The notes beneath the pieces were generated by a model. The model had not been told where the DNA came from. It did no database searches and worked only from the letters and a program-made list of their open reading frames with translations. Position numbers and translations under genes: made by a program. Source: Rhizaria sp. SCN 62-66 (lineage: Eukaryota > Rhizaria, unplaced). Taken from it: 64,000 nt of DNA. Position 1 is the first letter of the stretch. Every line of letters starts with the position of its first letter. The stretch covers positions 1 through 64,000 of the forward strand of contig MEDY01000128.1 of assembly GCA_001724265.1 (NCBI GenBank), given 5' to 3'. Shown piece after piece: positions 33,888 through 45,136 of the stretch.

Positions 33888-34588
33888 GCTGTATGTGTTG
33901 TGGAAGTAGAATCAAGGCAACGGTGAGTCTAAAAGTGGATGTGTCGGAGTTCGGCTTGGGAGTCTGCAGAGACGAGTCTTTCTGGTGTGATAAAGCAGGG
34001 AGGATGGGCAAGTTAGCAAGAATAAGTCAAAAGTAGAATATAATAATTGTTAAAATGCAAGAATATAGCGCTGTGCGGGTTCACGCCAAAAGTGTGAGGC
34101 TGTGGCGAAGGCGGAGACAAGGCTTGGATCAGACCAAGCTCCTCCTCGGAGCCAGACATCAAAGCATCTGAGAGGTATCAAGATAGCACTAAGCGGAGCT
34201 CTAAAAAGCAAATAGATCAAAAGTGATAGATTGTATTATGAATTTGATGTCGATATGCGTATTGTCGGACTTTTCGCGGCAGGGCAACGAACATTTTCGA
34301 CGCTTTCACGGCCGCCCCCCCTCGCCCCACGCTCCACCACAAACGCGCAGCAAGCAGCCAACACAATAAGCGAGCAGACCCAACACAATCCCTTTTGCAC
34401 TGTGTCTATCGTTCGTTATTATTGTATTTCAAAACTTGAAACGTTAACAACGCGACTTAAAGTCTCTTTTATTAGATTAATATTGTCTCATTCACGATTC
34501 TTCTTTCTTGGCGCGCAGCCACACGTAGACTCGCCACTCGCCTCTTCCCTCCCCATTTGTGAGGCGCTATCCTCTCCCCGCAGCTTCC
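33888..34588. promoter_or_regulatory. Divergent promoter between PEX7 and the oxidase-like gene
   Basis: A 0.7-kb spacer between two genes transcribed away from each other. It is mostly AT-rich, with CT-rich sequence before the plus-strand ATG. No specific element was recognised. Confidence 0.45.
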
Positions 34589-37500
34589 ATGTATGTTATG
34601 CGCCTTTTCTGTACAGTAGTAGTGCTATTAATAGTAGCGTTTAGCGCTCGGGCTGCGCCGGTTGCACCTGCAGCCGGGGTTGGCCGCGCCCGTAGTGCTA
34701 GACAGTCAGTCGTTACACCTGCGACTGCCACCTTGACGGACAGCACAGACAACACTGAGAAGGAGGCTGTCGGCACCAGTACACACAGATCAAGCATTAC
34801 CAACCGTGTTAAAGCTAATAATAATGTCGCTGATAGCGTCCAGCGTCGTCGCACCATGATCGGCTCCAACCGTAGCACATCCTGGCGCGACAGCAATCGC
34901 AAGAGTGAGAGCAAGCGGGACCGCGAGCCGACGGGCAGTGCGATCATGACAGCAGCTACACCTGCTCGCGGTACTAATAGCTTTCGCACCCATGACAATG
35001 CTGTGGTTATGAACGGAACGAACCACGGTAGTGACCGTGATCATGCCAAAGTCATTGGTGATAGCGCTGAAGCTGGCACGAGGGCTGAGATTGCAACGAC
35101 GCCAGAGGCACAGGTTGCTCGCAGCACAGAAGCTTCAAAAGCAAAAGTAGAGACAGCAGAGGCTGACGCCAAGACAATTGACAACAATGACCACGGAAGC
35201 AAAAACAGCAAAGCGGGCGAGGCAACAGCGGATGTTGCACATGAAGATCACAAGGCAACAGTTGGTTCTGAGATTGTGAATGTCACGATTCCATTGCAAT
35301 CACAATTACAACCACACATGCGCCCAGTTCGCGTCGCTATTATTGGCGCTGGACTTGCTGGTCTTGCAACCGCCCTTGCTATTAAAGATATCTTAACTCC
35401 ACGCAAATCGCCCAGAGCAACTTTTAGTGACCGTAGCTCTAGTGCAGAGGTTCAAACCGATGTGTTTGAACGATCAAGCCCACCATTTACAACGTCAACC
35501 TATCAGTCATTTGATTTAGACTCACAGCTACGCAGCGGCGCGAACGTTGATTCAAGCGACATACTGGTTTCCAAGAGAGACAGGAGGCTAAGTCGTTTTG
35601 GTCCATCCCATCGCCGATCCTTAGACTCTTTAAGCTCGAGAGCTAACATCAGCTCCATCGATCCAATAACTCTACTTTCTTCTGTCAACTTTGCTGAGAG
35701 TAGTCACACGTCATTTGCGCCGTTCATGACTGCGCTAGCAACGCGGTTACATGTGTGCTCACAAACTAAGATGACCACACATCATCATAGTCCTGATGAC
35801 CGCTATCAAGGTCCTTTGTCACAAACTGCACTGACTTCAGTTGCTTCATCATTGCTTATGCCTGACAGCGCGATGAAAACAGTTGTTCCAATTTCCACAG
35901 CAAATGCCATCATGAGTACAGCCAGTCTAAAGACAAACAAAGTTCTTGCGTTTTTATGCTTGCTGCGCGGTACTGCCACTGCGACAGCCCCACTAACTCA
36001 ACCAGCAAAAACGCAATTTGGGATGGCAAAGGGCACAGAAAGCAACAAGAAAAGCAATGACCTGAGCATCAGCAAGGAGAGTTTCGATAACAACAGTAGT
36101 TCTGCTGCCACGTTTGCACATGGCCTTCTTACCGCCTTTGATCTGTTATCAGCACCAGTTGGCTCATATGCAAACAACATTCCTCATCTAACTGCACTGC
36201 ATGGCGGTGGCGGCTTAGCATTAGGAGGAGGCTTACACGCCAGCGTTAACGAGGAACTTAATGATATTAATTCTCGTGTTCATGACGACATGAATGACGA
36301 TGATATGTTTGCGCATTCGCATTCCCTACTGCACTTGCAGCAGTCAAGCGTTGATAGTCGCGGCAGCAGTCGCAACGCCAATAACAATAATATTGATGCT
36401 GTGTATGCCAATGTGTGTTCACGGTACATTGCCACAGATCTCGGTAAGATGTCCTCATTTACAGATCCGGAGGCGTTATCGGCTATATCAGCGCTCTTCA
36501 CACCTTTACAGTGGTCAATGCTATCGTCGCCGTCTTCATATACTCGTGCAGCCGCCGTAGCTGCAGCAGCTGCAACAAGTACAACGCGTGATCGTTTCAG
36601 GACACGTGCTCAGGATGGCGTTGCGCGCGCATGGCAGGCATGGGGAACTGTAAGCTCAGCTCTTAGTCGCGTTGTCTGCCAGTTAGATAGCGCTGATGCT
36701 TCGGCATATGATGCAAGTGCAGGTCTAAGTACTCGGCTTGACTTATTACAACGTGTGGATTGGCCCACAGCTGTAACTGCTGTCTTGGATCCAAACGTCA
36801 TCGTAAGGGAACTAGCACGACAGAAGTCACATTGCACTCTAACATCCTTGGCACAGATTCATAAGAGCAGAAACAAAGAAAGTTCACAGAGTCTGCAGAT
36901 GTTAAGTGTCCGCGTCAGTAATTTCAGGCGCTTTGATACGCTTTCACAGCTTTGGCGAGCGTTACACGTACGCTCTCAGCAAAATAAGAACCAAGCTGCA
37001 GCTGCAACAACCAATCCCGCAACTGCCATCAGGAATTTAGTCAAAGCTAGTGCACCGCAAAAGCCAGCAGTGATCACAACCGCGGCAGGATTTAGCATTA
37101 ATCCGTTGTTGCTTTTGCACGAATGGATATCGCACATAGACTTGTTGCGCTCACTTGTTGGTTGCGAGAATAGCAGTGCTAGCAGCATCAGCCACACTGA
37201 TAGTAAAGCAACAAAGTATATTTTGCCTGTTGCTGCTCCTCGTGATAATGCCAATACTTTGACTAGCAGTAATGCCATTGCTTCGAGTTGGCTAATGCGA
37301 CACGCGCTGCTACCTTTACCCTCTTCCCTAAAGCATAGCTTCTTGACCACAAATACGAACACGTTAAGAAACGTTAGCATCGAGTCCAAGAGCAGGAGTA
37401 ACCAGTCTGGTACTATCAACAGCAATCGTGTTTCAAGTTCATTTAAGTGTGATAACTTCATTAGTAGTGACAGTGAAATGTTGGAGTTACTCGTCAAGGA

Positions 37501-39898
37501 AAGTGGCGCCTCGTTTCATTACAACACACAAGTTAGTAGCATTACCCTCGCTGCGAGCAGCAGACAAGTGGTTAGTTTAAGCACAGACACAAAAGACAAA
37601 ATGAATAGTTACAAGGATAACCTTCCACCTTTGTATTCTCTAATTACGAGTAACGCACTAAAAGGCACAACAAACAACGACAAAAGCAAAACCAAAAAAG
37701 AGATCGTGCAAAATCAGATCAATAATCGTGAGTATGATTACATCGTCATTGCAACACCTTTATCTTCGGCACTTACAGTGATTAAGACAACAGAGGTGGA
37801 TAGTAAACAAACGCAGGATGATGATCGTGGTGTTATTCACATTGATCCTCGTATTTTACGGAGTGACCGTGCTCTCGAGTATTACCATACTTCGTTAGTT
37901 CACATGCGTGCTCACAGCCGCAGCAACCCTCACAATCAAGTTGACACTCAAACTCCTAACTATAGCGATGGAAGGAGATTTGACTACAACATTGAGCGCT
38001 CGTTGTATTACGGCTACACAAAACCATCAGCTCGTGCTGATGACGGTGGTGAGCCAATGACCGTGTTTCATGACAGAGATCGCACGAGCTCTCTAATTGC
38101 AATGCTATCTGCTGCAATGTTTGGCGGTTCACATAAAACGTATGATGAGGAAAAGTCTAAGTACTTGACGTCTCCGTTGAAGTACCAACAGTCTCGAGCA
38201 TCACGCTTTGACAATAGCAAAAGCGTCTCTCAGTCACTTCGCAACAACCGCAATGGTGGCGTCCAACTTCCCGAGCTAGGGAGTGCACGTTCATTAACCC
38301 CTGTGTCCCCACCATCGATGCGCATTCACTCGCACAATATCTTCTACTTGCCTGCTGTGACCGCAACAGCAAGTCAAAGCGCGCTGCCTGAAGTGGCTGA
38401 GACGGTGTTGTTGGCGGCAAAGATAGCCGCTGTTGCTATTGCAGAGGATGCAGCGACAATGCGTGTTGTAACAACGCCAGCAGCAACACCGGGGAAGGAT
38501 GGGAATACGACTCAGATACAGAGCAGGACAACTACTATCAAGCGCCACCCGAAAGACTTGTTCAAGTTGATGGACGCTTACAAACAGAGTAAATCCAGGA
38601 GGAGTAGGACTACCAATAGTGCGCGTAATGTTGGGGAGCTTGACACTACAAGTACCCGTGCATCATCGCCTCTAGATAATGACCCAAATATAAGTGCTAC
38701 ATACGCAAATGGCACTAATACAAGTCCACGTCGCTCTCGCTTGCATACCATCAATGCTAGTGAAGTAAATTTGGATCTCCGTAGTAACAACACCAAAACT
38801 GATTTTGATGATGTCTCTCCGTTGCGTGAGGCAGCTTACATTTTTAGACAAGCTGCCTTTCCGACCTCTCCGGCGACACTTACACAGCCACAGTATCAGC
38901 GCGAACGGATCATCAGCACGGACTCCGACTCAGTTTCAGTCACACACCCTAGCTTTAGTTCTAAGAGCAAGAGCAAGAGCAGACACAATGGTCACAAGTT
39001 CTTCAGACGTAACAATAACACTCGTGCCATTCCAAAGGCTACTGCGAACAGGATTGCAAGTACTGCAGCCTTTCAGTACGCAAGTTCTGGTGGCGCAAGC
39101 GCTGGCGCGCGCGTGTCTTCAATCGTGTCTGTTTGTGGAGATAAAGATGGCACATCGCAACACAGAGTCACACGTCAGGATACTAGTGGCAATGATGGTC
39201 CATTGTCTGACAGTCCACACAGTGACAGTCAACGCAGCGACAATAAGCGACATGCCAACTGCTGTCTAGCTAGTAGCAACGCCAAGATCAATGCAAGTAT
39301 CTCGAAATCTCGGGCGCTCACGACCGCGAGTTCAAGTACTCGTGACAATAGCAGCTTGAATGTTGCAAAAAACACTCTTAACAATATGATTAGGAAAAGA
39401 GCGCACAGTAGCAAACCTAAGAAGCAGCACTTATGCGGCCCCGTCGGGGATTTCTGGTCTTTTCGACTTGGTTGGTCACTCGAAGTTGATCATACGCTTG
39501 CGCAACTTGAAAGAGATTAGCAACAGACAAGTCCTGACGCTGCTTCTTTGGCGACGACTGTAACTGCCTCTGTTTTAGTTTCGAGCCTTGACAGCGCCAG
39601 CAGCAGCGAGCCTGTGACTAAATCAAAGAGTCAAAACAAGACCAAGTCGGGAGCCAAGGCTACTCAGCATGAGACCGTGTCAGAACATCTGCAGCACCTG
39701 CTGCTGCGTCCGACCCCGCGCCACCGCCCGCGGCGCAACGCGCTGCACGAGTTCGACCTCACCGACACCAACGCCTCTATGCGGAGGCGCGAGAGAGCCG
39801 GGCTGGTAAACGTGGGCGTGACGGGGGATGGTAACGCAAGAGGATATGCGGATTTTGAGAATGGATTTGATAGTAGTATTCAATGCCGGTGCAATTGA
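34589..39898 (+). CDS. Prenylcysteine oxidase-like FAD protein, expanded, with one in-frame TAG
   Basis: ATG at 34589 (a second at 34598) opens a signal peptide (R-L-F-C-T-V-V-V-L-L-I-V-A-F-S-A-R-A). Near residue 250 is an FAD-binding motif V-A-I-I-G-A-G-L-A-G-L-A-T-A-L. Further on come Y-D-Y-I-V-I-A-T-P-L, then E-Y-Y-H-T-S-L-V-H-M, and H-N-I-F-Y-L-P-A-V-T-A-T-A-S-Q-S-A-L; spacing and order match prenylcysteine oxidase (PCYOX1), a lysosomal flavoenzyme that degrades prenylcysteines. At about 1640 residues before the TAG it is more than three times the usual 500, because of many Ser/Asn/Thr-rich insertions. TAG at 39518 (codon 1644) is followed by 125 sense codons to TGA at 39896. The family call rests on motif order, so it is moderate. 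Codon use is AT-rich until about 39660, then abruptly GC-rich. Confidence 0.62.
39518..39520 (+). other. In-frame TAG (codon 1644) in the oxidase-like gene
   Basis: The context is L-E-R-D-[TAG]-Q-Q-T-S-P-D-A-A. The tail after it has the GC-rich codon pattern of neighbouring genes and ends at TGA. A true stop here is the most defensible of the six, because the core domain already ends upstream. Confidence 0.65.
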
Positions 39899-40520
39899 GT
39901 GTAAGATATATCATGTTTCAAGTTTATTTTTATGACTTATCAAACGTTGGCGTAATTATAATAAAGTAGACCACGTGAAGGCAGAATTTACACCCAATTT
40001 TGGCGGACTCCGCGATCACGGACCTCCAACGGCCACACAAACGGCGGAGTCTCGGACAGGGACAGGTAAAGATGACGTTTGTTTCATATTCGCCGCTGAT
40101 AGATTTTAACTTCATTACTGAGACCTAATTTCATGCATTGTTTCAATAACTCTATTTTATTTGTGTATCAATTGAATGCGATTTAAGTTATCAAAATGCA
40201 TGCGGAAACTGTGAAGACACTCCTTTCCTATCTGCTCATCGAATCTAACTTTTCAGCGCCGCAACTCAACGCAAGATCAACCACTCCTGATATAACACAT
40301 CGATTTCTTAGAAAACACAGTGTGACACTGTTTGATGGACCCAAAAATATCTTAAACCGACTGTATCACTCACGATTCGCTCACTTCTCTGCCTTCCCCC
40401 TTCATTCTCTCGTGATGACCCAGCCTTCTTTTCTTTCCACACAAGCTCTCTCTGCGCGCACGACTCTTCCTCGTGGCCCTTGTTACCGTCAACGCTAAAC
40501 GCCTATCCCTCTAAGCCTCG
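39899..40520. other. Intergenic and 5' leader
   Basis: AT-rich, then CT-rich over the last 130 bases before the ATG at 40521. No gene. Confidence 0.6.
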
Positions 40521-41582
40521 ATGTCTCGCCGCAACCGCGCGCCCGCTCGCTCCGCCAACACGTCTGTCAACAACTCGGCCTCCGGCTCTGGCGCTGCTAA
40601 CGCCACTGACGTCGAGCTCTCCGACATCGGCACCAACAGCACCAACGCACTGAGCTACAACAACGGCGACGACCTCAACAGCATGAGCGTTACCAACGCG
40701 GGCATTCTGTCTTCTGACCCGGCCGACAACATCCCCTACGCGCCATACGCCGACACCGGCGCCGTCGACATCGACCTCGGCGGCAGCAGCGCCGCTCCCG
40801 TCCCGGCACAGTACCAGCCCGCCGCCACGGCCCCTGCCGCCGAGTCCACCATCTCTCCGACCGGCCGCGGCAAGTACACCTTCGGCCCCGCCTCGGCCGC
40901 GCCCTCGGCCGCGCCCTCGGCCGCCCCGTCCCCAGCGCGCTCCACCACCAGCAACAACAACGGCAGGGGCGGCCGCTACGAAGTCACTGCCGCGCCGGCC
41001 GGCGCCGCGTCCCCCGCCAAATCTAGGGGCCTCGTGTCCGACGGCAACGAGAACGACTCGGACCCCGACCTCCGCGTCGAGGGCGCCAACAACAACAACG
41101 CCGGCACCAGCGGGAGCAACAACACCAACAGCAGCGGCAGCAAGGCGACCTCCGGTCCCCACGCCATCGTCATCGACATGGCGCAGCTCCAGAACAACGG
41201 CGGCGCGCGCTCCCCCGGCCGTCTGGGTCCCGGCCGCGGTGGCAGCTCCTACGCGCCCAGCAGCGGCCGCGGCGGCAGCGGCGCGAGCATGACTGTGGGC
41301 GACAGCGACGACTGGGAGGACGTGCAGGAGCTGCCCACGCCGCGCGAGTCGCTGGGTGCGTTCAAAAAGGAGATTGCGACCGTGATCTTCCTCCTCATCG
41401 TCGGCATCGTCTGCTTCTCCGTCGGCCTCGCCCGGTTCACGGACGAGACGAACGACGGCGCGCTCGTGCTCTTCCTCGTCGGCGCCATCACGCTCATCCC
41501 CGGCGTGTACTACGGGTTCAAGTTTGTCCGCGCGTACCGCATGGGTACTCCGTTCACGCTGTTCATGATCAACGGGAACTGA
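40521..41582 (+). CDS. TMEM230/TMEM134-family membrane protein
   Basis: 353 residues, single exon, stop TGA. A long Asn/Ser/Ala/Gly-rich cytosolic leader (1-265, including A-P-S-A repeats) precedes two membrane helices: V-I-F-L-L-I-V-G-I-V-C-F-S-V-G-L (about 286-306) and A-L-V-L-F-L-V-G-A-I-T-L-I-P-G (about 313-333). The second is followed by Y-Y-G-F-K-F-V-R-A-Y-R. The double hairpin with I-P-G-x-Y-Y is the signature of the TMEM230/134 family (DUF872), endosomal or secretory-vesicle proteins. The leader is far longer than in animals. Family assignment is good; a vesicle role is by analogy. Confidence 0.85.
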   Translation: MSRRNRAPARSANTSVNNSASGSGAANATDVELSDIGTNSTNALSYNNGDDLNSMSVTNAGILSSDPADNIPYAPYADTGAVDIDLGGSSAAPVPAQYQPAATAPAAESTISPTGRGKYTFGPASAAPSAAPSAAPSPARSTTSNNNGRGGRYEVTAAPAGAASPAKSRGLVSDGNENDSDPDLRVEGANNNNAGTSGSNNTNSSGSKATSGPHAIVIDMAQLQNNGGARSPGRLGPGRGGSSYAPSSGRGGSGASMTVGDSDDWEDVQELPTPRESLGAFKKEIATVIFLLIVGIVCFSVGLARFTDETNDGALVLFLVGAITLIPGVYYGFKFVRAYRMGTPFTLFMINGN

Positions 41583-42684
41583 GAACGCCGCACGTCCAAA
41601 CTTCAGTGCTCTGTGTCCAGGGGCACGTTAACGCTCTTTGTGGTCAGCGGAAGAAGATTTGTTGATTTGTTAATTTAGGAGTACAAATAAGTAAACAAAC
41701 AAGAACGCTCTTATGTTTTTGTTTCGGTTTGTCCTGCATGCGTTATTGTTTTTAAGAGATGCTTCTCTGGTGTATCTTAGTTTGACGAGGACACCCTTAA
41801 AGCATTCGTAGCACATGTAATCTACACACTTAGACATGTTGAAGGCCGTATTATATAGTATCATCTTATTAATATTTCCTACCTGTCTCTGTTCGTCTGT
41901 TGCTTATCTTAATATTCTTTGTCTCGTCTTTCCCTGTGTGCGTGCGCCATAGTCTGTGCATCAGTGCTTTCAATTCGTGTTATCATATCATATCTCGTTT
42001 AATTCCTGCTTACGTATGATGTAGCGTGGTTGCTGTTACTGCTGTTGCTGTGCTGTGGTTGTACTCCACTTCAATACACTTTGGTCTATTGTTTCACGTT
42101 AAGCTTATCGAATATTTGTTTTCTAGTCAGCTGAATTGCACTGCTGGCAATATGATCAGAAACAATGATGGCGGCGTTGAAGTTTTAAGACATTGGCAAC
42201 TCAACCTGAACAATCGTCATTTGCATATGCAAGATCGAGGCGTCACTATCAAGACAAAGTTCAATGCGTTTTAATCTTGGACTCATGTCGTCGGGAGCGG
42301 GTGGTTAGCATTTCAAGATGAGCAGTAGCAATGAGGTGATGTAAAAGGAAGATATGTGGAATGTTGTTTAAGTTTGAAAGACTATATTAAGCAGACAACG
42401 TTGCCTGTACACTCAAAAAGAAGTAAAGATACAACATGGATAAAGCATACAAACAACGACGACAACGACGACGAAGACAGCTGTAGCGCACGGAGCCCCG
42501 GAAGACGGGGGACACAGACACGACAGCAATCACCCCAGAGAGAAGAGAAAAGACGACGGCAGCACGAACGAGTCACATACACAACGCATTTGGTTGTTAA
42601 ATACGTTGGCACACTCAATCACGCACGCGCATCATCACCAGTGTGTGTGAAAGGTTAGCAACAGCAACGGTGGGTTGAGTTAAC
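41583..42684. other. Convergent intergenic spacer
   Basis: About 1.1 kb between TMEM230-like (+) and RPL14 (-). Open frames near 42026 and 42356 lack coding character. Nothing else was recognised. Confidence 0.55.
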
Positions 42685-43083
42685 TTACGCCTTGACGGAC
42701 TTGGTGACCTTCTTGACGATGGCGGCCTTCTGCTTCTTGAGGAGCATGACCTTGAAGCGGTCGAAGTCGGAGAGGTTGGCGCGGGTCTTCTGCGCAGCGA
42801 CGCGCTTGCCCCAGGCAGTAGCAGCAACCTTCTCAGCGACCTTGCTGATCTGGAAGTACTTGTTGATCTTGTCGACGCCGATGGTGCGGGGGACAGCGAT
42901 CTTGATGCTGGTGAGGGAGAGCCAGCGGGTGGGGATGGCCTGGCGCTTGACACCGTTGGCGGAGCCGTCGGCGAGGACGCGGGACTGGTCAATGATGTCC
43001 AGGACCACAACCCACTTGCCGTAGTCGGGGCCGTAGTTGATGAGAGCAACGCGGCCGGTCTCAACAAAGTTAGTCTTCGCCAT
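42685..43083 (-). CDS. RPL14: 60S ribosomal protein eL14
   Basis: 132 residues, single exon, stop TAA. It begins M-A-K-T-N-F-V-E-T-G-R-V-A, then G-K-W-V-V-V-L-D-I-I-D-Q-S-R-V-L-A-D-G (the KOW-like SH3 barrel), and later L-S-D-F-D-R-F-K-V-M-L-L-K-K, the diagnostic eL14 helix. The C terminus is Lys-rich, as usual. It is a component of the cytosolic 60S subunit. No intron interrupts the coding part. Confidence 0.97.
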   Translation of the reverse strand: MAKTNFVETGRVALINYGPDYGKWVVVLDIIDQSRVLADGSANGVKRQAIPTRWLSLTSIKIAVPRTIGVDKINKYFQISKVAEKVAATAWGKRVAAQKTRANLSDFDRFKVMLLKKQKAAIVKKVTKSVKA

Positions 43084-43560
43084 CTGTGGTAGTAGGGAAA
43101 GATGTGGGGAATCGGAGCGAGAGCGCAGCAGCAGAGGGAACGAGAGCGGGGGTCAGCGAAGAGAGCGAAGTAGCGAGACCGAGAGGGGAAGCGAGCGGAG
43201 GCACGAGAAAGGCGGTCAAGGAAGGGAACGACAAGAGGGTGAGGAAATACGGACAAGAGTGGAAGATAGAATGGTAATGAAAGTACGACATAATACAAGG
43301 ATAAAGTGGTCAGCCAATAGTGTCGGGCGCGCGAGAAGGCGCTTTGTCGGCCAGGAGTTGTTGGGTGGGGGTCTTCTGCGGTGCACCTTCGCAGAGTTCT
43401 GTGCGTCGAGCCGACGCTCCAAGGCATATCGCAATAAAACATATAGATAGTCCAATGCATAGGCAATCCTGACACAAAATTACAAACTCTAATGCCTTCA
43501 CGGTCTGCCCCTGGAGATGCTTTTTCGTCAGCCTCGAATGGTTGCGAGAGCTGTACCAAA

Positions 43561-43584
43561 GCTAAGCCGCCTCTCTCACAGTCA
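43561..43584 (-). promoter_or_regulatory. Candidate promoter module upstream of RPL14
   Basis: Read on the minus strand, TGACTGTGAG is followed four bases later by GCGGCTTAGC. The same two words in the same order occur upstream of eIF3d (47029-47049). Its distance to the ATG is about 480 bases. Function is an inference from this recurrence. Confidence 0.35.
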
Positions 43585-44043
43585 TCTGACGACTCGATCC
43601 AGACAGACCGACTGGCCAGTCCCACAGAAAATCAACTTTGCATAGAAACCTGACGATATTAATTGACGCAAGTGAGTATAGATTTTTGATATCATATAAA
43701 ATGCTGGAATTAAGAGCGTATACGCAGGGTTAGTTATCAAATTTCGTTTGTATTGTGCCACTAACGAGCACTTGTACAGAAAGGACGCGCAATACATCCA
43801 TCACCACAACCAGCTCTGTAACTCCCTTTCACAAGAGAGACAACGAGGAATATGGTGTGAGTGGGGTAGCGCGCCTGTCGTATGTGTTGCAAAATCTCCC
43901 ATCTTAGGTGACACACCACTGCGAGCTTGATGTCGTATCGAAGCGGCGTGAGCTAAGCCATAATCATATCAAATCAGTCACCAATCGACAACAATATACA
44001 CCATCTGAGCCAGAGTCACCGAAAGCCTTGTTAAGGGGCTCAC
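43585..44043. other. Intergenic
   Basis: AT-rich spacer between the 5' side of RPL14 and the 3' end of the secreted-protein gene. No gene was recognised. Confidence 0.55.
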
Positions 44044-44806
44044 TTAGTTCTTGAACTCGACGTCGGTGGAGAGGCCGTGGAGCTGGCTGAGCTTCTTGTC
44101 GACCTGGTTGATCGAGTCCATGGCCTTGTAGAGGGTCTTCTTGTCGTGGACGGGCACGCCAGAGAGCGTGACAGTGTCGTAGACGGTGAAGTTCGTCTTG
44201 AGCTTCTCGGCGTAGGTCTCGCGGTTGCCGTAGTTGGTCACGGGCTTGGAGTCGTCCGCGGGGTCGGTGGGCTTGGCCTTGTAGTCGAGCGGGGGAGCCG
44301 GGGGCGGGGGCGCCACGGTGGGCGTCAGGGGGCCATCCAGCATCGCCTGCTGGGAAGCGATCGTCTGCCGGAGCTCGGTCATGGACTCGAGGACGGACGA
44401 GATGTCCGCGTCGAGCTCAGCCTCGGCATCAGCCTCGAGCAAGGACTCGACGTCTGAAGGAGGGGAGAGCAAGGAGCAAACAAGAGACAGAAGAGAGAGA
44501 GCAAGTGGGTCGGGAGCGATGAGAACGGTTCAAATAGAACGGAAAAAAGAGAGAGACATGAGATGAAACATTAAAATTCCGATACATCCGTGTAGTGACC
44601 GTTTTTGAAATGATTGGCAGGAGCAAATGACGTCGGCAAGGCGGTCAAATTAGGGATTGAGAAAGGAGCAATCGAGAGGGGAGGTGTAAAGGGGGGAAGA
44701 ATCAAAACGTACCATGCTGCATGCGCGCAAAACGCGTCTGGAGGTCCGCCGCCCAGGAAAGGGCGAGGTGGATCGCCAGGATCACCAGAATCACCGCACA
44801 ACGCAT
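44044..44806 (-). CDS. Small secreted or luminal protein, 167 residues
   Basis: Exons are 44806..44713 and 44453..44044 (donor GTACGT, acceptor TTCAG), joined in phase 1; stop TAA. Exon 1 encodes a clear signal peptide: M-R-C-A-V-I-L-V-I-L-A-I-H-L-A-L-S-W-A-A. The mature part starts with an acidic helix (E-S-L-L-E-A-D-A-E-A-E-L), then a Gln-rich helix, a Pro-rich hinge (A-P-P-P-P-A-P-P) and a C-terminal segment with N-Y-G-N-R-E-T-Y-A-E-K-L and N-F-T-V-Y, containing one N-x-T site. No Cys remain in the mature part. No family was recognised. The perfect phase at the intron and the signal peptide make the model convincing. Confidence 0.8.
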
Positions 44807-44890
44807 CTTTGAGATACCAAAGTTGAGTTTGGATGTCAAAAAGGCCTGCTCTCGAGCCTCTCTGGTCACCAACCGAGCCCAGCTCCAAAC

Positions 44891-44914
44891 TGACCGTGAG
44901 CGAAACTAAGCCGC
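44891..44914. promoter_or_regulatory. Recurrent word plus GCGGCTTAG, upstream of the secreted-protein gene
   Basis: TGACCGTGAGC (44891-44901, + strand) lies next to CTAAGCCGC (44906-44914), about 85 bases upstream of the ATG at 44806. The two words are the same as in the RPL14 and eIF3d upstream regions, but here they lie in opposite orientation to each other. Function is inferred. Confidence 0.3.
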
Positions 44915-45136
44915 GGCAGTTCCTAAAAAGTCATTCATGAGGATTTCTTAAAATCGCGTTAGCACCATCTGATAAGCATAAATAAATATAATTTTTTTTG
45001 TTTAGCAAATCGGCGTGTGTATTAAGTATCATGTTTCACTATTACACCACTGTGGCCCGACCATGACCCACATATCTCTTTAAGAAAGGCTGAGACTCGT
45101 TCGACCGAGTACTTGAACAAGAGACACTTGTTGCTT

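Noticed and set aside
42026-42658. Two short open frames between TMEM230-like and RPL14
   Set aside because: Composition is that of spacer DNA and there are no recognisable motifs.
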